Shown here piece by piece: positions 1-5,427 of a DNA stretch of 10,108 nucleotides. The notes beneath the pieces were generated by a model. That model worked only from the letters and a program-made list of their open reading frames with translations, did not search any database and was not told the DNA's origin. The translations under genes were made by a program, and so were the position numbers. Positions within the stretch are counted from its first letter, which is position 1. Each line of letters begins with the position of its first letter. Source of the DNA: Acidilobaceae archaeon (GTDB lineage: Archaea; Thermoproteota; Thermoprotei_A; Sulfolobales; Acidilobaceae); NCBI GenBank assembly GCA_027081695.1, contig JALWJI010000191.1:1-10108 (forward strand), in the 5' to 3' direction.

Positions 1-2399
1 ATCAATACTGTATCTACTTCCCATGCTATTCTGCGGAGATCACTCACTATTTGTCTAGAATCTCTTATCCTTGTACTGCCACATACAGGGCATTTGTCTA
101 CGTCCGCGGTGAATTGGTGTCCGCAGTCTAGGCATCTCTTAATACTCGTGTAAACAGGGATGAATTCTTTATCATTCCTATTTTCCTCGATGATGACACC
201 GAATATATCCTCTTCCATGGGTTTACCTAGTACTCTGTAGTCGCCTTTGTCCGCGTATGGGGAAAGATCGTATACGTGGCCGCCGCTGGCAGCTATGCTT
301 AGAATGTAGTCTCCGACTGCTACCTCGTACACTCTTAAACCTCCTGGTAGGAGTCGTATGCTTGGCTGTCCAAAGAAACCGGCTATGGTTCTAGCCTTGT
401 TCGGTGATTCTACTACGAGTAGGGCGGTCTTGACGAGATCCTTTAGTTTTATTTCTCCCCTCTTTAGCTCCTTTACTTTTCTCCTGTCCTCATCTATCTC
501 TCTCAGTACTTGGTCGATGTCGAGCTCTTCGAGGCGTTGCCATTTTGCTTCGACGAACCATTGTGTACGCCTTATGAGTCCATTTAGCACCTGTTCATAG
601 TCGACAACTACTATGCTAAGTCCTCTTGTTATTCCTCCCGCGTAGAGCCTGCTTGTTCTGCCACTTGCTTGTATGTAAGTTGGTGCATCAGCTATGAGGA
701 CATATCTTTTGCCGTCTTCTTTGATTACAGCTACGTCTGTTCTACTCTCTAGGAATCCCCATACATCGTCTTCCTCCATCGCTTGTCTTAGGAAATTATA
801 TGCCTCTGCCACGAGGCGTGTTGGACTCCCTGATTCGTCGACATCTCCACTCATTACTCGTTCTGCGATCATGTGGAGAGCTGCAGGGCTAAGTCTCCGC
901 ATGAGATCTCTTAGCCTTGCCATGTATACTCTTGCTGTGTTAGCGATATCCTCCATTGGTGCTTCTACTAATAGAGATAGCAGTCTTATCATCCTAGCTG
1001 GGTGGGGGTCTCCTATGTCGGCAGAGAATTTATGTCTTGGAACACCTGCGAAAACAGCGTACCTTACTACCTCGGGTAAATCGAGTCCTCTTACTAGTAC
1101 CCCATAGTAGTTAGCGACGCCGACTAATATGTCTAGTTCTCCGCTGGCATACTCGTCTATTATCTTTGTAGGCTTCTTGCTATGGAATGCCTCTGCCTTG
1201 ATGCCTTCGTTACGGAGTCTCTCCGCGATTGTCTCCGCTCCCTCGATACCCTGATCTATGGGTACATATACGAGGCCTCCTTTCCCTAGTCTTTTTACGA
1301 GTTCAACTACACGATCTACGATACCGTTTTCTGGATAAGTATAGGTGTCATATACTTTTCTTAGCCCTAGATCGCTTCTTCCCCCGGCCTCAAAGCCTAG
1401 GAGGCTCCTGAATAATTTTACTCGTGCCCCTCTAGGCCTTCCCGTCGCGGTACTAACTATTAGGCTTGCAACGTTCATCTTGACATCATTTATGTACTCT
1501 TGTAACTTCGATATTCTCGCTTCGATACGTGCAAGCTCTTTTCTCACTTTCTCTGCTTGGTCTCTACGGCGCTCCTGGAGCCTAACAAGTCTATTATAGA
1601 GCGTTGCTCTTCGCATCTGGAGCCTGAGAAGTTCTGCTCCCTTCTCCAGATCCTCCTCGGTGAAGCCCACGATTTTTAGGACTGTATCTACGCTTTTTGC
1701 ACTCTTCAGCACGGCGTCAACGTCGTCTACGAATACGAGTCTATATCTTGTCTTAGAGACGAGATCAACGTTCTTCCTTGCAAAAGCGGCTGTAGTGACT
1801 AGAACTCCGAACTCGCCTTTTTCCAGTTTCTCCATGGCTTCTTGGCGTTTTTTCCTGCCCATCTTGCTATGTATGACAAGTATCCCTGGATCGCATCCTA
1901 CCTTCTCAACTACTGAGAGAGCCTTTCTTTCAACTTGTTGAACGAGGGGAGTCGTGGGGAGAATAATATAGGCTTTTTCGCCGCTGCACGCGTAGTATAT
2001 ACTTGCTACTACTCCAAAAGTCGTCTTTCCGACTCCTGTAGGTGCCACTATAGAAAAACTATCCCTCCTCGCTAATCTCCTCGCCCACGTACGTTGTGCT
2101 CCCCAAGGAGGACTCTCAATAGCTTTCTCGAAAAACCTTATGAGTCTTAAACTCTCCTCTTCTAGCGAGGCCAATTCTTTATAGTTGTTTATAGATCCAG
2201 CATCCTCCAATATCTCGTTTATGTAGAGGATATCATATTCTTCACGAGAATTCTTCAATAATAGCTCGTCACTAATACATTGAGGACATGGGAGACCGCG
2301 TATTAGTCTAGCCTCTGTATTAGGCCCGCCACAATTAGGGCATGAGTGCCGGTAAATTCCCCGTCCTCGAGAGAATCTTTGCATAGGCAATGGCACCAT
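1..2399 (-). CDS. rgy: Reverse gyrase, N-terminal two thirds (cut by left edge)
   Basis: Reverse gyrase introduces positive supercoils into DNA using ATP and is a hallmark of hyperthermophiles. About 799 residues of a family usually near 1,200 are visible. In order they are: an N-terminal zinc finger (C20, C23, C38, C41); Walker A APTGVGKTT (about 119-127); the DDVD box (225-228); a charged helical insert (about 250-300); motif III STATG (316-320); motif VI QASGRTSR (577-584); the start of the topoisomerase IA TOPRIM domain, LVVESPNKA (661-669); and a second zinc finger inside it (C756, C759, C770, C773). The acidic TOPRIM triad, the catalytic tyrosine and the rest of the topoisomerase half lie off the left edge. 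The frame is open throughout. The start is ambiguous. The ATG at 2399 is first in frame after a stop. The ATG at 2384 has a GGTG 9 nt upstream and would remove only five residues, none in the zinc finger. The identification is secure. Confidence 0.97.
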   Translation of the reverse strand, partial: MVPLPMQRFSRGRGIYRHSCPNCGGPNTEARLIRGLPCPQCISDELLLKNSREEYDILYINEILEDAGSINNYKELASLEEESLRLIRFFEKAIESPPWGAQRTWARRLARRDSFSIVAPTGVGKTTFGVVASIYYACSGEKAYIILPTTPLVQQVERKALSVVEKVGCDPGILVIHSKMGRKKRQEAMEKLEKGEFGVLVTTAAFARKNVDLVSKTRYRLVFVDDVDAVLKSAKSVDTVLKIVGFTEEDLEKGAELLRLQMRRATLYNRLVRLQERRRDQAEKVRKELARIEARISKLQEYINDVKMNVASLIVSTATGRPRGARVKLFRSLLGFEAGGRSDLGLRKVYDTYTYPENGIVDRVVELVKRLGKGGLVYVPIDQGIEGAETIAERLRNEGIKAEAFHSKKPTKIIDEYASGELDILVGVANYYGVLVRGLDLPEVVRYAVFAGVPRHKFSADIGDPHPARMIRLLSLLVEAPMEDIANTARVYMARLRDLMRRLSPAALHMIAERVMSGDVDESGSPTRLVAEAYNFLRQAMEEDDVWGFLESRTDVAVIKEDGKRYVLIADAPTYIQASGRTSRLYAGGITRGLSIVVVDYEQVLNGLIRRTQWFVEAKWQRLEELDIDQVLREIDEDRRKVKELKRGEIKLKDLVKTALLVVESPNKARTIAGFFGQPSIRLLPGGLRVYEVAVGDYILSIAASGGHVYDLSPYADKGDYRVLGKPMEEDIFGVIIEENRNDKEFIPVYTSIKRCLDCGHQFTADVDKCPVCGSTRIRDSRQIVSDLRRIAWEVDTVL

Positions 2400-2450
2400 C
2401 CGGCTTACCGACCTGGTGTATCCAGATAAGGTTGATTATGAGTATTACAA

Positions 2451-2460
2451 TATAATAAAA
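2451..2460 (-). promoter_or_regulatory. Probable TATA box of reverse gyrase
   Basis: On the minus strand this reads TTTTATTATA, in an AT-rich block about 52-61 nt upstream of the ATG at 2399. Initiation some 26 nt downstream would fall near 2427 and give a leader of roughly 28-43 nt, depending on which ATG is used. No strong SD precedes the first ATG. Assigned by sequence and spacing only. Confidence 0.45.
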
Positions 2461-2532
2461 ATTATGTCGTTGAATTATACTTATTCATATATCTGAATTT
2501 TTCGTCAGATGTCGTATCCAATCCACGGCATA

Positions 2533-2543
2533 ACTATATAACT
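2533..2543 (+). promoter_or_regulatory. Probable TATA box of the 45-residue protein gene
   Basis: ACTATATAACT lies about 40-50 nt upstream of the ATG at 2582. Initiation about 26 nt downstream would fall near 2562, just before the GAGGTGA ribosome binding site. The box is divergent from the reverse gyrase promoter, with about 75 bp between the two. Confidence 0.5.
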
Positions 2544-2569
2544 ATTCGACAACCATAGTAATAAATGAC

Positions 2570-2576
2570 GAGGTGA
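2570..2576 (+). promoter_or_regulatory. Strong Shine-Dalgarno site GAGGTGA
   Basis: GAGGTGA matches the archaeal 16S anti-SD (CCUC-containing 3' end) exactly and sits 5 nt before the ATG at 2582. It is the best ribosome binding site in the window and the main reason to treat the short frame after it as a real gene. Confidence 0.75.
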
Positions 2577-2581
2577 GAGAT

Positions 2582-2719
2582 ATGATAACAAATACTCTAC
2601 GCGGGAAAACCCCTAAGAGTGAATTAAGAAAAGAAAAGACACTGACAATAATAGTCACTAAAGAAGACAAAGAACTCCTTGACTGGCACATAGCAGAGAT
2701 AACTGGACTCGGATGTTAA
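2582..2719 (+). CDS. Small unknown protein, 45 residues, possibly ribbon-helix-helix-like
   Basis: I do not recognise a family. The product has a basic N-terminal half (MITNTLRGKTPKSELRKEK), then a predicted strand TLTIIVT (20-26), then a predicted helix KEDKELLDWHIAEITGL (27-43), ending in Gly-Cys. A strand followed by an acidic-start helix resembles the first half of ribbon-helix-helix DNA-binding proteins, but the second helix is missing, so it would be a truncated or divergent member. Support for expression is a GAGGTGA SD 5 nt upstream, a TATA box at 2533-2543, and a hairpin starting at the stop codon (2719-2737). It is divergent from reverse gyrase and convergent with the GTPase gene. 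There is no signal peptide or membrane segment. I am fairly confident it is translated; the RHH idea is only inference. Confidence 0.6.
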   Translation: MITNTLRGKTPKSELRKEKTLTIIVTKEDKELLDWHIAEITGLGC

Positions 2720-2737
2720 ATAGAACCCTATTCTATT
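2719..2737 (+). terminator. Hairpin after the 45-residue gene, possible terminator
   Basis: AATAGAA (2719-2725) and TTCTATT (2731-2737) form a perfect 7-bp inverted repeat around the 5-nt loop CCCTA, starting at the last base of the TAA stop. It is AT-rich and followed by scattered T-rich sequence rather than a clean T run. Archaeal termination relies mainly on T tracts, so the role is uncertain. Confidence 0.35.
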
Positions 2738-2781
2738 AATCATCTAATAATATTCTTAATTATGTACCTAAGCGGTTGAAC

Positions 2782-3594
2782 CTAGGAAAGCAGATATTCT
2801 TCTGGCGGAACATAGAATCTTATCTTATTCTTATGATAGTCCCTTATAATAGTACGAGCAGCCTGCTCAATCAACGGTTCCTTATCGAGCTTATAGAACC
2901 ATCCCCTTTTCCTAGCTAATTCTTCAAGAATCATAAGCGGGTCTCTTGTCTCTATTCCATAAGCATCACGTATGGCTCTAGGATTATACTTTAGGATCCT
3001 TTCTATTAGGGCCATTGCAGGTCTAACAGGATCTACCAGCTCGTCCGGACTCCTTCCTCTTATAATTGACTCGGGCCATCCACCCTCTATAGGTATAACA
3101 CCGGGAGTATCAATCATATAGAAGCCAGGTTCTATCTTCAATAACTGTATGCTTTTCGTATAGCCAGGACTGCCAGGTATTGGGCTAGTGGAAGCTCCTT
3201 TTCTCCCTCGAAGTGCGTTGATTATGCTTGATTTACCAGTCTTCGGATAGCCGACAACTGCTACTGAGAACGGTTTTATTGGAGCCACAGACTTAATGAA
3301 TCCTCTAAGAACCCTTGTTCCAAGCCTTTTAGTCGCACTAACATACATAACCTCGAATCCTTGCCCTTCAATTATACGCTTCCATTTCTCTGCGACCATC
3401 CTTGGAACTAGGTCTGACTTGTTTAATACTATGATCAACTCCTTATCCAATGCATTTACCATGCTCTCGACTCTTCGACTCCGCGTATGTATTGGATCCC
3501 TTATATCAACTACTTCTACTACGACATCCGCGTTCTTAATAGTCCGTGCCAGCAGTCTCCAGCTTGCAAGCTCCATTGCCATTACACCGTTCAT
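2782..3594 (-). CDS. Circularly permuted GTPase of the YlqF/RbgA (MMR1-HSR1) type
   Basis: A 270-residue GTPase whose G motifs run in permuted order: G4 NKSD (58-61), G5 SAT (86-88), G1/P-loop GYPKTGKSS (115-123), then G3 DTPG (162-165). The PGSPGYT stretch (140-146) matches the G2/switch I region. This G4-G5-G1-G2-G3 order defines the YlqF/RbgA, YjeQ and Nog2 group, whose studied members act in ribosome assembly. An early DIRDP (30-34) is typical of the YlqF branch. A C-terminal part of about 100 residues probably makes the RNA- or ribosome-binding region. The exact substrate is unknown. The ATG at 3594 is preceded in frame by a stop. The ATG at 3576 (residue 7) has GGTG 8 nt upstream and could be the true start. 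It has its own TATA-like AGATATAAC near 3644-3652, so it need not be co-transcribed with the ferredoxin gene upstream. Confidence 0.9.
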   Translation of the reverse strand: MNGVMAMELASWRLLARTIKNADVVVEVVDIRDPIHTRSRRVESMVNALDKELIIVLNKSDLVPRMVAEKWKRIIEGQGFEVMYVSATKRLGTRVLRGFIKSVAPIKPFSVAVVGYPKTGKSSIINALRGRKGASTSPIPGSPGYTKSIQLLKIEPGFYMIDTPGVIPIEGGWPESIIRGRSPDELVDPVRPAMALIERILKYNPRAIRDAYGIETRDPLMILEELARKRGWFYKLDKEPLIEQAARTIIRDYHKNKIRFYVPPEEYLLS

Positions 3595-3694
3595 ATCTAG
3601 GGTCTCTTACTTCGTCTCCCTCAAGAACTGCTATACTGTGGAAGTTATATCTAATTCTGTCTTGACTACGTGAAGGAAATCGTGCGCCTGGGGA

Positions 3695-3725
3695 AAAACA
3701 GCTGTTTTGAATTGTAAACTTCAAA
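3695..3725 (-). terminator. Overlapping palindromes downstream of ferredoxin, possible terminator
   Basis: AAAACAGCTGTTTT (3695-3708) is a perfect 14-bp palindrome. Beside it TTTGAA (3706-3711) and TTCAAA (3720-3725) form a second inverted repeat with an 8-nt loop. They share bases 3706-3708, so only one can fold at a time. Read on the minus strand, after the ferredoxin stop at 3742, the element ends in a five-T run, which fits an archaeal terminator. An operator for the GTPase gene is the alternative. Confidence 0.4.
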
Positions 3726-3741
3726 CAATGTATTGTGTGGA

Positions 3742-3981
3742 TTATGCTTCTTCGACGATAATTATGTTGACCGGACAGCTGTCTGCTGCTTCCTGGACAC
3801 AGTCCTTTAGGTCGTCTGGTACTTCTCCCTCAGCGTTGTTGTCTGGGCTTACTCTGAACTGTGGGACTATTTCGCTCTTTCCGTCGTCGTCGTTTATTTG
3901 GAAGACTTCTCCACAGATCGATACACATACCATGTCTGAGATACAGGAGTCTCTTGGCTCTATCTTTACTTTTACCGGCAT
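3742..3981 (-). CDS. Single-cluster [4Fe-4S]/[3Fe-4S] ferredoxin with an aspartate ligand
   Basis: A 79-residue acidic electron carrier resembling Pyrococcus furiosus ferredoxin. The cluster motif is C13-x2-D16-x2-C19-x3-C23, with C69-Pro near the C-terminus. In the P. furiosus protein the matching Asp is the fourth cluster ligand, and the Cys equivalent to C23 forms a disulfide with a Cys equivalent to C61. By analogy C13, D16, C19 and C69 bind the cluster, while C23 and C61 form a removable disulfide. Pro after the third motif Cys is replaced by Gly24. Such proteins usually take electrons from 2-oxoacid and aldehyde oxidoreductases in the cytoplasm. A GAGGCGA ribosome site ends 6 nt before the ATG, and a TATA box lies at 4031-4037. 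It is monocistronic or loosely linked to the GTPase gene 147 bp downstream. The family call is secure; partners are inferred. Confidence 0.93.
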   Translation of the reverse strand: MPVKVKIEPRDSCISDMVCVSICGEVFQINDDDGKSEIVPQFRVSPDNNAEGEVPDDLKDCVQEAADSCPVNIIIVEEA

Positions 3982-4030
3982 GGTTCCTCGCCTCTCTAGA
4001 TTAATTCATGATATGACTACGTGAATCCAG

Positions 4031-4037
4031 TATTTAA
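4031..4037 (-). promoter_or_regulatory. TATA box of the ferredoxin gene
   Basis: The minus strand reads TTAAATA, 50-56 nt upstream of the ferredoxin ATG. Initiation about 26 nt downstream (near 4008) gives a leader of about 27 nt that includes the GAGGCGA site at 3988-3994. Confidence 0.5.
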
Positions 4038-4101
4038 TGTTTAGATATTGATAGAATATTGGCATAGGCAGTGATGAGTTTAAACCCTTATAGGAAGATT
4101 C

Positions 4102-4113
4102 TCTGGGCCCAGA
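4102..4113. promoter_or_regulatory. 12-bp perfect palindrome in the ferredoxin/PAC2 divergent region
   Basis: TCTGGGCCCAGA is a perfect, GC-rich palindrome in an otherwise AT-rich 201-bp spacer between divergent genes. It lies about 30 bp upstream of the PAC2 TATA box and 65 bp upstream of the ferredoxin TATA box. It could be a dimeric regulator site, but a single copy proves nothing. Confidence 0.3.
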
Positions 4114-4128
4114 TACTATGACACCGAA

Positions 4129-4151
4129 TAGCCTTCAATAGGCTAAATATT
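4129..4151 (+). promoter_or_regulatory. PAC2/sHSP operon promoter with overlapping inverted repeat
   Basis: TAAATATT (4144-4151) is a good TATA box 32-39 nt before the ATG at 4183, so the leader would be only about 10 nt. The inverted repeat TAGCC (4129-4133) / GGCTA (4141-4145), spacer 7 nt, covers the BRE position and runs into the TATA box. A protein bound there would block TBP/TFB, so this is a candidate repressor site. That role is inference. Confidence 0.45.
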
Positions 4152-4182
4152 ATTCCTCGAACATACATTGTAAAACAAGGGG

Positions 4183-4959
4183 ATGAACGTGCCCAGATTC
4201 TATGAAGAAATAGTCAATGGCTTCCTCTTCCAAGAGTACGATGCTCCCGAAATAGATACATTGATCCTTGGTCTTCCAGATGTCGGCCTCGTCGGCGCTA
4301 TTACCGCTATACATCTAATCAAGGAACTAAACATGAAGGATATAGTAGGAATAGATAACTACACAGCCCTTCCTCCAGTAGCAGTTATCATGGAGGGCAA
4401 ACCAAAGCTTCCCATCAGAATATATGCTAAAGATAACCTGGGCGTCCTAGTAACAGACGTACCATTAGCACCCTCAAGCATACCACTATTCTCGGAGGCA
4501 CTCGTTAGATATGCCAAGAGTAGAGGTGTAAAGACTCTCATAAGCGTTACCGGTCTAGGTAACCCGGGAAGAATAGAGATAGAGAAGCCAAACCTTTATT
4601 TAATCGGCTCCAATCAAGATGACGTAAAGCAATTTTCAGAAAAGCTCAATCCCAAAGATATAAACCAGGGGATCCTAGTAGGCCCCTACGCGATAATACT
4701 TAAGGAAAGTATCCGCTTAAATCTGAATAATATTGTGCTAATGGTGGACTCCTTCATTGATATACCCGATCCGGGGGCAGCAGCCGTCGCAATAGAATCC
4801 CTGAACAAGATACTAGATCTGGACATAGATGTCACTAAACTATTAGAAGAAGAAGACAAGATAAAGCTAAGGCTAAAGGAGCTAATGAAGGAAACAAAGA
4901 ATGTGATGGCGAGAATGGGTAAAACATACGAGTATCGGCCTACGCTGATCTATACCTAG
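4183..4959 (+). CDS. PAC2-family proteasome assembly chaperone (PbaA/PbaB-like)
   Basis: A 258-residue archaeal PAC2-domain protein. Characteristic stretches are ILGLPDVGLVG (28-38), the VTGLGNPG loop (122-129) and the DIPDPGAAA segment (193-201), followed by a charged, probably coiled-coil helix (about 218-245). The chain ends YRPTLIYT, so the last three residues IYT fit the HbYX pattern (hydrophobic-Tyr-any) that proteasome activators and assembly factors insert into pockets of the 20S alpha ring. Archaeal PbaA homologues are known to use such a tail to bind proteasome precursors. A cytoplasmic role in building or regulating the 20S core is therefore likely. The start is the ATG at 4183, with GGGG directly before it; a GTG at 4189 is also possible. 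The small heat-shock protein gene follows 1-28 nt later, depending on its start, and almost certainly shares the transcript. Confidence 0.9.
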   Translation: MNVPRFYEEIVNGFLFQEYDAPEIDTLILGLPDVGLVGAITAIHLIKELNMKDIVGIDNYTALPPVAVIMEGKPKLPIRIYAKDNLGVLVTDVPLAPSSIPLFSEALVRYAKSRGVKTLISVTGLGNPGRIEIEKPNLYLIGSNQDDVKQFSEKLNPKDINQGILVGPYAIILKESIRLNLNNIVLMVDSFIDIPDPGAAAVAIESLNKILDLDIDVTKLLEEEDKIKLRLKELMKETKNVMARMGKTYEYRPTLIYT

Positions 4960-4978
4960 CGTGATTAGTGGCCAGGAC

Positions 4979-4983
4979 GGTGA
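4979..4983 (+). promoter_or_regulatory. Shine-Dalgarno site choosing the sHSP start
   Basis: GGTGA lies 4 nt before the ATG at 4988. The earlier in-frame GTG at 4961 directly abuts the PAC2 stop and lacks a comparable site, so 4988 is preferred. Confidence 0.6.
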
Positions 4984-4987
4984 GACG

Positions 4988-5425
4988 ATGTCTGCGCAGG
5001 GAGATCCCTTCGAAGAAATGCTACGCAGGATATACAGAGAGTTTCGGAACATAATAGATCAAATAGAGCGAGTCTATGACGAGGAAGCTCTAGAGGATGT
5101 GTTCTATGAAAGAACAAGACAATATAGTAGGGGATCTATAGAGCCCCTCATCAGTATAACTGACATGGGTGATTCCATAAGAATCATAATTGATCTTCCA
5201 GGAGCTAAAGAATCGACTATTGATGTCCGAGTCTACGAGGACTATATACATGTAACAGCAAGTCTCGATGAGAGAATGGTTAAGGACGCGTTTCCAGAGC
5301 TTAGCTGGGCCCATAAAATACGCAGGTTCGAGGGTAGATACAGGTTACCGGCTAGGATAGATGTTAGAAGGATAACGATGGAGAAAAAAGGATCACGTAT
5401 AATACTGACTGCTCCGAAGATTTAA
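4988..5425 (+). CDS. Small heat-shock protein, Hsp20/alpha-crystallin domain
   Basis: A 145-residue small heat-shock protein, an ATP-independent holdase for unfolding proteins. A charged helical N-terminal arm (about 1-48) precedes an alpha-crystallin domain (about 52-145). Visible domain features are the strands SIRIIIDLPGA (63-73) and TIDVRVYEDYIHVTAS (77-92), then RRFEGRYRLPARID (112-125) and the closing strand GSRIILTAPKI (135-145). The protein stops at the last strand, so the C-terminal I-x-I/V tail that most family members use to join dimers into large oligomers is absent. It may stay a dimer or small oligomer. The gene is the second of an operon with the PAC2 chaperone, which points to a shared protein-quality-control role. 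Its stop lies 2 nt from the stop of the convergent oxidoreductase gene. Confidence 0.88.
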   Translation: MSAQGDPFEEMLRRIYREFRNIIDQIERVYDEEALEDVFYERTRQYSRGSIEPLISITDMGDSIRIIIDLPGAKESTIDVRVYEDYIHVTASLDERMVKDAFPELSWAHKIRRFEGRYRLPARIDVRRITMEKKGSRIILTAPKI

Positions 5426-5427
5426 TG

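Noticed and set aside
694..1107. Plus-strand open frames across the first 2.4 kb
   Set aside because: They are Ser/Leu-rich shadows of reverse gyrase, whose minus-strand frame carries all the family motifs without interruption.
2565..2576. Minimal upstream frame ATG-ACG-AGG-TGA overlapping the SD of the 45-residue gene
   Set aside because: Three codons arising from the SD sequence itself; probably coincidence, with nothing to suggest translation.
2400..2581. Search for an RNA gene or repeat in the reverse gyrase upstream region
   Set aside because: Apart from two TATA boxes and a weak ATTCA/TGAAT repeat near 2483-2498, it is plain AT-rich spacer with no tRNA-like or box-containing RNA.
3536..3724. 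62-residue minus-strand frame over the GTPase start
   Set aside because: It overlaps the conserved N-terminus of the GTPase in another frame, has no SD of note, and looks like no protein family.
4071..4077. GTGATGA resembling a C box of an archaeal C/D sRNA
   Set aside because: No CTGA D or D' box follows at the needed spacing before the PAC2 promoter, so a C/D sRNA is not supported.
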